Below, piece by piece: positions 14,787 to 23,100 of a stretch of 28,481 bases of DNA. The stretch lies in contig CAXHBH010000020.1 in NCBI GenBank assembly GCA_964014735.1, forward strand, positions 1-28,481, read 5' to 3'. Under the pieces are notes generated by a model that saw only the letters and a program-made list of their open reading frames with translations, ran no database searches and had not been told where the DNA came from. The DNA comes from UBA7446 sp964014735. Lineage in GTDB: Bacteria > Bacteroidota > Bacteroidia > Flavobacteriales > Flavobacteriaceae. Every line of letters begins with the position of its first letter. Position 1 is the first letter of the stretch. The position numbers and the translations under genes are program-made.

Positions 14787-16304
14787 ATGAGCAAACGTGT
14801 TCTTTTAATGATTTTAGACGGTTGGGGTATCTCAACAGACCCAAAGGTTTCGGCAGTAGCCCAAGCCAATACCCCTTTTGTGGACAGCCTTTATCAAAAT
14901 GCAGTCCATAATGTGCTCCATACAGATGGCATGCACGTAGGCCTACCCGAAGGACAAATGGGTAATAGCGAAGTAGGACACGTTAACCTTGGTGCAGGTC
15001 GTGTGGTCTATCAAGATTTGGCTAAAATTAATATGGCCATATCGCAAAACACACTTAAAGACGAGGCCGTACTAAAAGATGCCTTTACCTACGCCAAAAC
15101 AAACAAAAAGGCAGTACATTTCTTAGGACTGGTTTCTGATGGTGGTGTACACGCACACATCAATCACCTTGAGGGGCTGTTGAAAGCCGCACAAGCAGCT
15201 GGTGTACCTAAAAGCTATGTGCATGCCTTTACCGATGGACGTGATGTAGATCCAAAAACTGGTGCTGGGTTTTTAGCAGGTGTGCAAGACATCTGCACCT
15301 CCACCAATGCGCACTTGGCTAGTGTGATTGGGCGTTATTTTGCCATGGACAGAGATCAACGTTGGGAACGCGTTAAGAAAGCATATGACCTCTTGGTGAA
15401 TGGTACCGGCACAAAAACAGAAAACCTTACTCAAGCCATGCAGGCCAACTACGTTGCTGGCACCACAGACGAGTTTATCGAACCCATAGCACTTCCTGAA
15501 GATGGGAATCTAGAGGCTGGGCGTATTAAGTCAGACGATGTGGTCATTTTCTTTAATTTTAGAACCGATCGCGGTCGGCAACTCACACAAGCATTAAGCC
15601 AAATGGCATTTCCAGCACAAGGCATGGAACCACTTTCGTTATACTATGTAACCCTAACCAATTATGATGAGTCTTTTAAAGGGGTAAAGGTGATATACGA
15701 CAAAGAAAACATTCAAGAAACAATAGGTGAAGTATTGGCCGCTGCAGGCAAAAAACAAATTCGCATTGCAGAAACAGAAAAGTACCCGCACGTTACCTTT
15801 TTCTTTAATGGTGGTCGAGAAGAAGCTTTTGAAGGAGAAGAGCGCATTTTATGCCCTTCGCCAAAAGTAGCTACCTATGACCTTCAACCAGAAATGAGTG
15901 CTTTTGATATTCGTGATGCCATTATACCAAAACTGAATGCGCAAGCTGCAGATTTTGTCTGTTTAAACTTTGCCAACCCAGATATGGTAGGACACACAGG
16001 AGATATGGCTGCGGCCATTAAGGCTTGTGAGACTGTTGATGTTTGCACTGCTGATGTAGTCACTGCTGCCCAAGAAAGTGGCTATTCCGTTATCATCATC
16101 GCAGACCACGGAAACTGTGATACCATGATAAATCCCGATGGTAGTCCCAATACCGCACATACCACCAACTTAGTACCTGTATTTCTGATTGATGGAGATG
16201 CGGAAAGCATTAACAAAGGAACGCTTTGCAATATTGCCCCCACCGTTTTAGATCTGATGGGGATATCACAACCTGAAGCCATGACATCAAAATCATTACT
16301 TTAG
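14787..16304 (+). CDS. gpmI: GpmI, cofactor-independent phosphoglycerate mutase
   Basis: 505 aa, the family's usual size. Interconverts 3- and 2-phosphoglycerate in glycolysis and gluconeogenesis. N-terminal LMILDGWG carries a metal-binding Asp11; the phosphorylated Ser61 lies in QMGNSEVGHVNLGAGR; GRYFAMDRDQRWER, FFNFRTDRGRQL, EKYPHVTFFFNGG and IIADHGNCD with the C-terminal metal ligands and TAHTTNLVP are all present. Alkaline-phosphatase-superfamily enzyme, Mn2+-dependent, cytoplasmic. Preceded by a perfect -7 element and followed by the thioredoxin-like gene after 4 bases. Confidence 0.98.
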   Translation: MSKRVLLMILDGWGISTDPKVSAVAQANTPFVDSLYQNAVHNVLHTDGMHVGLPEGQMGNSEVGHVNLGAGRVVYQDLAKINMAISQNTLKDEAVLKDAFTYAKTNKKAVHFLGLVSDGGVHAHINHLEGLLKAAQAAGVPKSYVHAFTDGRDVDPKTGAGFLAGVQDICTSTNAHLASVIGRYFAMDRDQRWERVKKAYDLLVNGTGTKTENLTQAMQANYVAGTTDEFIEPIALPEDGNLEAGRIKSDDVVIFFNFRTDRGRQLTQALSQMAFPAQGMEPLSLYYVTLTNYDESFKGVKVIYDKENIQETIGEVLAAAGKKQIRIAETEKYPHVTFFFNGGREEAFEGEERILCPSPKVATYDLQPEMSAFDIRDAIIPKLNAQAADFVCLNFANPDMVGHTGDMAAAIKACETVDVCTADVVTAAQESGYSVIIIADHGNCDTMINPDGSPNTAHTTNLVPVFLIDGDAESINKGTLCNIAPTVLDLMGISQPEAMTSKSLL

Positions 16305-16308
16305 TACA

Positions 16309-16797
16309 ATGAAGCGTTTGTTATTTCTAGGTCTATTTTTGTTTATGTACACGACTAATGCCCAAGACTTAATCGGAGATATAACGGTTGAAGATTTAAA
16401 AAATGAACCGTTTGCCGAATGGTTTAATTCGGAATACAAGAACTACACCCCTTTTGGCAAAACCATAACAAAGCTTAATACGCTAATTGAAGGTACATCT
16501 GTTGCGATTTTTATGGGCACTTGGTGCTCTGATAGCCAAATGCATGTCCCTGCCTTTTTTCGCATTTTAGACGAAATGGAATTTTCGGGTGATGTGCGCA
16601 TCGTTGGAGTGGATGAGGACAAGAAAACACCGTCAGGTAGCGCCACAGAAAATGACATCAACTACGTTCCGACATTTATCTTTTACAAAAAAAGCAAAGA
16701 AATCAATCGAATTGTGGAGTCGCCCGTTGCGTTTTTGGAAGACGATATGTTAGCTATTCTAAGCGGGGCTGATTACAAACATACTTACGAAAACTGA
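16309..16797 (+). CDS. Thioredoxin-family protein, exported, single active-site Cys
   Basis: 162 aa. Signal peptide to about TTNA, then a thioredoxin fold: AIFMGTWCSDSQMHVP at about residues 66-81 and the cis-Pro loop NYVPTFIFY. Instead of CxxC the site reads W-C73-S-D-S, so there is no resolving cysteine in the motif; the same WCSDS form occurs in Bacteroidetes relatives. A dithiol oxidoreductase role is therefore unlikely; substrate unknown. It starts 4 bases after gpmI and its stop overlaps the map start by one base (TGATG), so it is inside the operon. Confidence 0.84.
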   Translation: MKRLLFLGLFLFMYTTNAQDLIGDITVEDLKNEPFAEWFNSEYKNYTPFGKTITKLNTLIEGTSVAIFMGTWCSDSQMHVPAFFRILDEMEFSGDVRIVGVDEDKKTPSGSATENDINYVPTFIFYKKSKEINRIVESPVAFLEDDMLAILSGADYKHTYEN

Positions 16798-17615
16798 TGT
16801 CGCTTCAAAAAACAACAGAAGAAATTGAACTCATTCGCAGCAGTGCATTGTTGGTGTCCAAAACACTTGGTATGTTGGCAGCAGAGATAAAGCCTGGTGT
16901 TACGACAATTGAACTCGACAAAAAAGCCGAAACATTTATACGTGACCACAACGCCATTCCTGGATTTTTAGGGCTTTATGATTTTCCAAACACCCTTTGT
17001 ATGAGTCCAAACGAGCAGGTTGTTCATGGCATACCAAACAACACACCGTTAAAAGAGGGAGATATCATTTCCATAGACTGTGGCGTATTGCAAAATGGAT
17101 ACTATGGCGATCATGCCTACACCTTTGCAGTAGGTGAAATAGACCCTGAAACCAAAAAATTATTAGAGAAAACAAAAGCATCGTTATATAAGGGGATTGA
17201 AGCCTTTTGTTTAGGTAATAGGGTTGGTGATGTAGGTTATGCTATTCAGCATTATGTTGAGCAGTTTGGGTATGGCGTCGTTCGTGAATTGGTCGGACAT
17301 GGTTTGGGAACCACCATGCACGAAAAACCTGAAATGCCCAATTACGGAAAGCGCGGCAGGGGAAAAAGTTTTTTAGAGGGAATGGTAGTCGCCATTGAAC
17401 CTATGATTAACAGGGGCACGCATCGCATCAAACAATTGCGAGATGGATGGACCATCCTCACTGCAGACGGCGCACCAAGCGCACACTTTGAACACAATGT
17501 TGCCATTGTGAATGGAAAGCCTGAACTGCTTTCTACATTCAAATATGTAAACGAAGTATTGGGCATTACTACAGATGAAGAAATTCCTTTCAGGGCTGTT
17601 CCGTTGGAGATATGA
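16797..17615 (+). CDS. map: Type I methionine aminopeptidase
   Basis: 272 aa. Removes N-terminal Met from nascent proteins, with two metal ions. All five ligands are in place: Asp94 (DCGV), Asp105 (GDHAYTF), His168 (GHGLG), Glu201 (AIEPM) and Glu232 (FEHN); His77 in VVHGIPN is the substrate-contacting His. A few residues differ from common type I forms (FEHNVAI instead of FEHTVAV) but nothing catalytic is missing. Start overlaps the previous stop by one base; its TGA overlaps the methyltransferase ATG as ATGA. Confidence 0.96.
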   Translation: MSLQKTTEEIELIRSSALLVSKTLGMLAAEIKPGVTTIELDKKAETFIRDHNAIPGFLGLYDFPNTLCMSPNEQVVHGIPNNTPLKEGDIISIDCGVLQNGYYGDHAYTFAVGEIDPETKKLLEKTKASLYKGIEAFCLGNRVGDVGYAIQHYVEQFGYGVVRELVGHGLGTTMHEKPEMPNYGKRGRGKSFLEGMVVAIEPMINRGTHRIKQLRDGWTILTADGAPSAHFEHNVAIVNGKPELLSTFKYVNEVLGITTDEEIPFRAVPLEI

Positions 17616-18394
17616 AAAGATTAGCCCGATGGATGCTAGGCATATTCCCAAGAACTTGGCTACAACGTCTTGCTAACATTCTTTTGCCTTTTTTAGATTT
17701 TTATTATCGTGGTAATCGATTTACAGATCCCATTAATGGCAAATCATATCGCAGCTTTCTTCCTTATGGTTATGTGAAAATAAGACCTAACGCGCTCAGC
17801 CCTGGCACGCTTTCTTTAGAACGCCACAGGCTTATTTGGCTTTATTTACAACGCCAAACAACATTTTTTTTAGAAAATGCTGCCGTATTGCACATGGCAC
17901 CTGAAAAGGCACTTATGACACGCCTTAGTAAATTGAAACACATTGATTATACCACTTGTGATTTGAAATCACCGCTGGCTAAGGTCAAAGCTGATATTTG
18001 CAATTTGCCTTTTGCCGATGCGACTTTTGATTGGATATTGTGCAATCATGTATTGGAACATATTCCCAATGACACCAAAGCCATGAAAGAACTTTATCGT
18101 GTGCTCAAACCAGGAGGCAAAGCCTTATTACAGGTGCCTTTGGATACAAATCGCGAAAAAACCTTTGAGGACGATAGCATCGTTGACAATTCAAAACGCA
18201 CTGAGGTTTTTGGGCAATATGACCACGTTCGCGTTTATGGAAAAGATTATTTTAATAAGCTGCGCCAAATAGGATTTGAAGTAAGTGAAATACAATTTGG
18301 GAAGTCACTTTCTGAAGCAGAAAGACTACGCTTTGCAGTAAAAAAAGATGAATATATTCCCCTTTGCCTACGACCTACTCAAGATCATAGGTAA
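17612..18394 (+). CDS. Class I SAM-dependent methyltransferase (type 11)
   Basis: 260 aa. N-terminal basic, amphipathic segment (about 1-35) could be membrane-associated. Rossmann-type core: AAVLHMAPEKAL as a motif I variant lacking the usual GxGxG, then KADICNLPFADATFDWILC, NHVLEHIPNDTKAM and LYRVLKPGGKALLQVPL, typical of methyltransferase family 11. The later DHVRVYGKDYFNKLRQIGF segment resembles sugar or lipid methyltransferases; the substrate is unknown. ATGA overlap with map. Its last 20 bases overlap the convergent apbE 3' end. Confidence 0.87.
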   Translation: MKRLARWMLGIFPRTWLQRLANILLPFLDFYYRGNRFTDPINGKSYRSFLPYGYVKIRPNALSPGTLSLERHRLIWLYLQRQTTFFLENAAVLHMAPEKALMTRLSKLKHIDYTTCDLKSPLAKVKADICNLPFADATFDWILCNHVLEHIPNDTKAMKELYRVLKPGGKALLQVPLDTNREKTFEDDSIVDNSKRTEVFGQYDHVRVYGKDYFNKLRQIGFEVSEIQFGKSLSEAERLRFAVKKDEYIPLCLRPTQDHR

Positions 18395-19373
18395 AACCAG
18401 GCGTGGCGACTACTTGAACGCTGTCATTTTCCGCTAACACCCACATCGCTTCAATATCGTTGAGACTTTCAACCAATGTTTCGCCTTGCTCGTATGGCAT
18501 GGCCATAAGCGCTGTTGCATAGGCATCAGCCAGCATGGTGGAGGGCGCCAAAACCGATGTACTCAACACATTACTTTGCACAGTTTCGCCTGTTTTTGGG
18601 TTCACGGTATGAACATAGCGTTTACCTGAAACATCCGTTCTAAATTTTCGATAATTTCCTGATGAGGCCATACCTTGGTTCTGCAAAGGAAGTGTGGCGA
18701 TAAAAGTGCGACCTATTTTTTGTTTTGGGTGATCAATTGCCACACGCCACGGCTTTTCTTTTTCTGGATTTAATCCCGAAGCAAATAATTCACCCCCTAC
18801 TTCAAGCAAAAATTGGTCATACCCTAACGACTGAAGCATGCTTGCCAAAGCATCAACCGCATAGCCTTTTGCAATAGCATTTAAGTCCAGATAGATGTTT
18901 TTGTGTGCCTTATTGATGGTTCCATCAGGTAATAGTGATACTTTATCAAGGCCGGTAAGATTGAGCAGACTGTCAATTACAGCATGGTCAATTTGCTCCA
19001 AAGACTTAGTTGGGCCAAAACCATAGGCATTCACTAATGCACCTACTGTTGGATCAAAATATCCATCGGTTTGTTTCCAAATAGTTTTAGCTGTTTGGAA
19101 GACCTTTTTAAAGTCTGCGTCTGTTGTTACGGATTCGTTTCTGTTTACTTTAGAAATAATGGTATTTGGCCAATAGGTTGACATAGATTGATTCATACGC
19201 AAGAAAACAGCATCTATAGAATCGGCAATAATGGCATTTGGTGTGGTGTCAAAATAAACTACGTTATAGGTAGTACCAAGGGCATTGCCTTGGAAACGCT
19301 GCACCTTATGTTTGGTTTGGCAAGAAGCCATGGCTAGGAAAAATAAAAAAAAGCTATATTTCTTTAATCCCAT
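18375..19373 (-). CDS. apbE: ApbE, FAD:protein FMN transferase (lipoprotein)
   Basis: 332 aa from ATG 19373. The signal has a lipobox ending in Cys18 (LAMASC). It attaches FMN from FAD through a phosphoester bond to Thr of target proteins such as NqrB and NqrC, in the periplasm and Mg2+-dependent. Conserved blocks: LGTTYNVVYF, YFDPTVGALVNAYGFGP, DLNAIAKGYAVD, the EVGGE pentapeptide (about 191-195), ASSGNYRKF, HTVNPKTG and LADAYATALMAM with metal Asp283. The open frame begins further upstream at 19451, but this reads through the upstream gene; the signal peptide defines MGLKK as start, overlapping that gene by 20 bases. The nqr genes lie just upstream, so its likely substrates are encoded next door. 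Confidence 0.93.
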   Translation of the reverse strand: MGLKKYSFFLFFLAMASCQTKHKVQRFQGNALGTTYNVVYFDTTPNAIIADSIDAVFLRMNQSMSTYWPNTIISKVNRNESVTTDADFKKVFQTAKTIWKQTDGYFDPTVGALVNAYGFGPTKSLEQIDHAVIDSLLNLTGLDKVSLLPDGTINKAHKNIYLDLNAIAKGYAVDALASMLQSLGYDQFLLEVGGELFASGLNPEKEKPWRVAIDHPKQKIGRTFIATLPLQNQGMASSGNYRKFRTDVSGKRYVHTVNPKTGETVQSNVLSTSVLAPSTMLADAYATALMAMPYEQGETLVESLNDIEAMWVLAENDSVQVVATPGFTYDLE

Positions 19374-19710
19374 TAAAATTGATGGCATAGGGTTCGTTTT
19401 TAGAAAGTGGTTTGTCGTAGTCTGAAGCATGAGCAAAGCCAACCCCAGCATAATAGGTTTTGGCCTTAAATTTTATTGCATGCTCCTTGACTTTGTCCAT
19501 AAGTTCGTTATCAAATTCATTTGGATTTTGTGGGTATAGCACATGACGCACTACCACAAAATGTAAGGTTTTATCTTTAGTACACACAAACTGTGGATCT
19601 TTTTTGGGTGCGCTGTTCACCGCTAAAAATTCATAGCCGTCCGCTTCAAGCGATTGACCTACTGTGGTCATGGCAAGTTGGTGTAATTCGTCTTCTGATA
19701 AATTACTCAT
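19354..19710 (-). CDS. Small conserved protein between nqrF and apbE, unknown function
   Basis: 118 aa from ATG 19710. Soluble, no signal or membrane segment. A conserved-looking pattern: SEDELHQLAMTTVGQSLEADG, then EFLAVNSAPKKDPQFVC, KTLHFVVVRHVLYP, KVKEHAIKFKAKTYYAGVGF and KNEPYAINFNG. I recall similar small flavobacterial proteins sometimes labelled NqrF, but it has no iron-sulfur, FAD or NADH motif of NqrF, so that name would be wrong. It sits between nqrF and apbE, overlaps apbE by 20 bases, and has its own -7 element 5 bases before the ATG. The position suggests a role in Nqr flavinylation or assembly; this is inference. Confidence 0.82.
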   Translation of the reverse strand: MSNLSEDELHQLAMTTVGQSLEADGYEFLAVNSAPKKDPQFVCTKDKTLHFVVVRHVLYPQNPNEFDNELMDKVKEHAIKFKAKTYYAGVGFAHASDYDKPLSKNEPYAINFNGIKEI

Positions 19711-19715
19711 AAGCA

Positions 19716-19723
19716 CAAATGTA
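19716..19723 (-). promoter_or_regulatory. -7 element 5 bases before the 19710 start
   Basis: TACATTTG on the reverse strand, perfect TAnnTTTG, just downstream of the nqr terminator and 5 bases from the ATG at 19710. Implies an independent, possibly leaderless apbE transcript. Confidence 0.6.
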
Positions 19724-19727
19724 AAAT

Positions 19728-19750
19728 AAAAAAGAGGCCTAAGCCTCTTT
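19728..19750 (-). terminator. Rho-independent terminator of the nqr operon
   Basis: On the reverse strand, AAAGAGGC, loop TTAG, GCCTCTTT gives a perfect 8-bp stem followed by more T, starting 5 bases after the nqrF TAA. The A run before the stem makes it partly usable in the other direction too. It separates nqrA-F from the apbE unit. Confidence 0.85.
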
Positions 19751-19755
19751 ATATG

Positions 19756-21051
19756 TTATCCACCGAAGTCGTCGAAACGAACATTCTCATCTGGGACACC
19801 AAAATCTTCAGCCATTTTTTCAACTGCTTGATTCATAAGTGGAGGTCCACAGAAATACACCTCAATATCTTCGGGTGCTTCGTGGTGGTCTAAATAGTTG
19901 TCAATCACGACTTGGTGAACAAAGCCAATAAAGCCATCACCTTCGCCATCAAGTCCATCCTTTACGTTCCAATTATCTTCCTCAGATGGCTCAGACAAAG
20001 CAACGTAAAACTTAAAGTTAGAGAAGTCACGTTCTAGCGCACGGAAATGTTCTGTATAGAACAGCTCACGTTTTGATCGACCACCATACCAAAATGTAAC
20101 CTTACGACCTGTTTTAAGTGTACGGAATAGGTGATACAAGTGCGAACGCATCGGAGCCATTCCAGCGCCACCCCCTACATACAGCATTTCAGCTTCAGAG
20201 TGATTGATAAAGAATTCACCATAAGGTCCTGAAATTGTTACGGGATCGCCTTCTTTAAGCGAGAATATATAAGATGAAGCAACACCTGGATTCACATCTG
20301 CCCAGCCATTTTTAGCACGGTCAAAAGGCGGGGTTGCAATACGGACATTTAGCATGATTTCTTTTCCTTCAGCAGGGAAGGAAGCCATGGAATAGGCGCG
20401 CTCTACCAGCTCTGGGTTTTTCATCTTTAAGTCCCACAACTTAAATTTATCCCACTCCAATTTAAATTTATTTACATCGTCAGGATGCTCTTCTGGGTGC
20501 GCCGAAATATCAATCTCTTTGAAGTCTACCTCACAGGCAGGTACTTCTATTTGAATATAACCACCAGCTTCATAGTGCATGTCCTGAGGAATTTCAACAA
20601 CAAATTCCTTAATAAAAGATGCCACGTTCCAATTACGGACAACTTTGGCTTCAAATTTCTTGATACCAAATACTTCTTCTGGTACTTCAATGACCATGTC
20701 TTCTTTTACCTTGACTTGACATCCCAAACGCCACCCTTCAGCAATCTCTTTTCTTGAAAAGTGCGGTTTTTCAGTTGGGAGAATTTCACCTCCACCATCT
20801 TTTACAATACACTTACACTGGATACAGGTACCTCCACCGCCACAGGCTGATGGTAAGAATATTTTGTTATCACCAAGAGTAGACAACAAAGTACTTCCAG
20901 ATGAAACCTCAACATCTGTTTCGCCATTAATAAAAAGCTTGACAGGTCCAGAAGGCATCAATTGAGCCTTAACTCCTAAAAGCATACCCACTAAAATAAA
21001 AGTGATGGCTAAGAAAACAACTATACTTGCAATAATGACAGTAATATCCAT
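19756..21051 (-). CDS. nqrF: NqrF, NADH-oxidising subunit of Na+-NQR
   Basis: 431 aa. Accepts hydride from NADH on FAD and passes electrons to a [2Fe-2S] cluster. One N-terminal membrane helix (about 4-26), a ferredoxin domain with Cys70, Cys76, Cys79 and Cys111 (C-x5-C-x2-C...C), an FAD-binding RAYSMASFP block and the NADH-binding YVGGGAGMAPMRSH block, ending in FCGPPLMNQAV and a short FDDFGG tail. Last gene of nqrABCDEF, 4 bases after nqrE and just before a strong terminator. Confidence 0.97.
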   Translation of the reverse strand: MDITVIIASIVVFLAITFILVGMLLGVKAQLMPSGPVKLFINGETDVEVSSGSTLLSTLGDNKIFLPSACGGGGTCIQCKCIVKDGGGEILPTEKPHFSRKEIAEGWRLGCQVKVKEDMVIEVPEEVFGIKKFEAKVVRNWNVASFIKEFVVEIPQDMHYEAGGYIQIEVPACEVDFKEIDISAHPEEHPDDVNKFKLEWDKFKLWDLKMKNPELVERAYSMASFPAEGKEIMLNVRIATPPFDRAKNGWADVNPGVASSYIFSLKEGDPVTISGPYGEFFINHSEAEMLYVGGGAGMAPMRSHLYHLFRTLKTGRKVTFWYGGRSKRELFYTEHFRALERDFSNFKFYVALSEPSEEDNWNVKDGLDGEGDGFIGFVHQVVIDNYLDHHEAPEDIEVYFCGPPLMNQAVEKMAEDFGVPDENVRFDDFGG

Positions 21052-21055
21052 AGGT

Positions 21056-21670
21056 TTATAATTTAATTCCCATAAAACTCATAAATCCAATAGCCATAAG
21101 GCCAGTGATAATAAATGTGATACCCAACCCACGCAACGGTGCGGGAACGTTGGAGTATGCAATTTTTTCACGAATGGCTGCAATGGCCAAGATAGCTAAC
21201 AGCCATCCAATTCCAGAACCAAATCCATATACCGCAGACTCACCAATAGAAGCAAAACTCTTTTGCTGCATAAACAATGACCCACCCAAAATGGCACAGT
21301 TTACCGCGATAAGCGGTAAGAAAATACCCAAGGCACCGTAAAGTGCAGGGGCGAATTTTTCTACAATCATTTCTACCAGCTGAACCATGGATGCGATAAC
21401 AGCAATAAACATAATAAAGCTCAAGAAACTTAAATCTAATGAGGCATATTCCTCACCCAGCCATGACATTGCACGAGGCTTTAGAAGGTAGTTGTCTAAT
21501 AAGTAATTAATTGGAACTGTAATAGACAATACAAAAATAACGGCAAAACCAAGTCCAACAGCAGTCTTTACAGTTTTAGAAACAGCCAAATAAGAACACA
21601 TACCCAAAAAATAAGCGAATATCATGTTCTCTATAAAAATACTTTTTACAAAAAGGTTTACGTAATCCAT
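21056..21670 (-). CDS. nqrE: NqrE, membrane subunit of Na+-NQR
   Basis: 204 aa, about six membrane helices. Starts with VNLFVKSIFIENMIFAYFLG; conserved Cys25 (FLGMCSYLAVS) and Cys125 (AVNCAILGGS) belong to the cysteine set that holds the intramembrane iron centre formed with NqrD. C-terminal LRGLGITFIITGLMAIGFM matches the family. Spaced 3 bases after nqrD and 4 before nqrF. Confidence 0.97.
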   Translation of the reverse strand: MDYVNLFVKSIFIENMIFAYFLGMCSYLAVSKTVKTAVGLGFAVIFVLSITVPINYLLDNYLLKPRAMSWLGEEYASLDLSFLSFIMFIAVIASMVQLVEMIVEKFAPALYGALGIFLPLIAVNCAILGGSLFMQQKSFASIGESAVYGFGSGIGWLLAILAIAAIREKIAYSNVPAPLRGLGITFIITGLMAIGFMSFMGIKL

Positions 21671-21673
21671 AGC

Positions 21674-22363
21674 CTAGTTTTTTTCAATAAGTTTACGGTT
21701 ACGTGCGCGCTGCATCCAAATAATAATCCCAAGTGTAATTAGGGCCATAGGTGACAACAGCATCAAGCCATTGTTTTCATAGCCCATTTCATAAATGGAA
21801 TCAGGAATTACTTGATAGCCGTACAATTTTCCAGAACCAAAAAGCTCTCTGAAAAATGCAACAAGAATAAGCATAAATCCATATCCGGCGGCATTACCTA
21901 CGCCATCTAAAAATGATTTCCAAACACCATTACCCAAAGCAAAAGCTTCCAGGCGACCCATTACAATACAGTTGGTGATGATTAGTCCAATAAATATGGA
22001 AAGCTGTTTACTTACATCATAAGCATAGGCACGCAATACTTGATCAACCAAGATTACCATGGAGGCAACTACAACAAGTTGTACGATAATTCGAATTCGA
22101 TTTGGAATGGCATTTCGCAAAATGGAAACGACTACATTACTGGCTGCCATTACAGCTATAACGGACAGTGTCATTACCACAGCAGGCTTTAACTGTACGG
22201 TGATAGCTAGGGCAGAGCAAATACCTAAAACTTGAACAGTAATGGGATTATTGTCGTCTAATGGATCTTTTAATAAACCGCGGTTTTTCTTTGAAAAAAG
22301 TGGCTCACGCTCCTTGGCAACAAAGAAAATTGTGGGTTTTTTATTTGGTTTTGGTTTGGACAT
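21674..22363 (-). CDS. nqrD: NqrD, membrane subunit of Na+-NQR
   Basis: 229 aa, about six membrane helices. Cys49 (LGICSALAITVQ) and Cys132 (TNCIVMGRLEAFA) pair with the NqrE cysteines around the intramembrane iron site. Before the first conserved segment (NPITVQVLG) there is a basic, Lys/Pro-rich N-terminal extension of nearly 40 residues, longer than usual for NqrD. Starts 2 bases after the nqrC stop. Confidence 0.96.
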   Translation of the reverse strand: MSKPKPNKKPTIFFVAKEREPLFSKKNRGLLKDPLDDNNPITVQVLGICSALAITVQLKPAVVMTLSVIAVMAASNVVVSILRNAIPNRIRIIVQLVVVASMVILVDQVLRAYAYDVSKQLSIFIGLIITNCIVMGRLEAFALGNGVWKSFLDGVGNAAGYGFMLILVAFFRELFGSGKLYGYQVIPDSIYEMGYENNGLMLLSPMALITLGIIIWMQRARNRKLIEKN

Positions 22364-22365
22364 AA

Positions 22366-23100
22366 TTAGTTGTTGTACGCAAGGTCTGCGGGTGTTGCTT
22401 TTAGGTATGGTAAATAGTGTTGCAAACGTTCGATAATCATATCGGAAACACCATCACCGGTTATGGTTGCGCCGGAAATGGCATCAACCTCATGGTCATC
22501 CTTGTCTGTGTCGTTGGGGTCATTATTGGTTTTAGAAACGCTAATCCCAACCAGATCCCCAGACATATCAAATATCTTTTCGTCAACAAAGCGATTCATA
22601 AACCACTGCTGGGTAATTTCGGCACCCAGCCCTGCCGTTTCACCTTGATGGTCAAATACCACACCTTTTATAGAATTTTTGTCTTCGTTCAGTGCGATGT
22701 AACCCCAAATGGCATTCCAAAGTCCAGCACCACGTAGCGGAATGATATAATATTGGGTTTGTTCAACTGCTGCAACATACAATGGAAAACGTTGCGCATC
22801 AGCATCTTTCTTAATTTCAAGCGCTAATTTGATATCAGAAAATGCATCTACTGTATCATCGACAGTACCATCGTTGCGCAGTGCCAATTCTTCTACTATA
22901 TATGTGTCGAATAACTTCTCTGCTCCTTCTCTACTCGTTTCAATACCAATAGTAGAAAGTATGTTTTGCATCTTTTCTTTGCGGACATTTTCAGACTGAA
23001 GGTCTTTCAATGAACTAGCAGTAAAAGCTAAAACAGATGCGACTACCAAAACCATAGCAGCAGCAAAACCAAAAGTATAACTGTTCGAATCTCTGTTCAT
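22366..23100 (-). CDS. nqrC: NqrC, FMN-carrying subunit of Na+-NQR
   Basis: 244 aa. One N-terminal helix (about 9-29) anchors a periplasmic FMN-binding domain. The flavinylation motif DAISGATIT is intact, with FMN expected on Thr212. Other family blocks: GLWNAIWGYIAL, HQGETAGLGAEITQQWF. Start overlaps the nqrB stop by 4 bases (ATGA), so translation is coupled. Substrate of ApbE encoded downstream. Confidence 0.97.
   Translation of the reverse strand: MNRDSNSYTFGFAAAMVLVVASVLAFTASSLKDLQSENVRKEKMQNILSTIGIETSREGAEKLFDTYIVEELALRNDGTVDDTVDAFSDIKLALEIKKDADAQRFPLYVAAVEQTQYYIIPLRGAGLWNAIWGYIALNEDKNSIKGVVFDHQGETAGLGAEITQQWFMNRFVDEKIFDMSGDLVGISVSKTNNDPNDTDKDDHEVDAISGATITGDGVSDMIIERLQHYLPYLKATPADLAYNN

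Noticed and set aside
19374..19451. Extended N-terminus for apbE
   Set aside because: It reads out of frame through the upstream 118-aa gene and would bury the lipoprotein signal starting at 19373.
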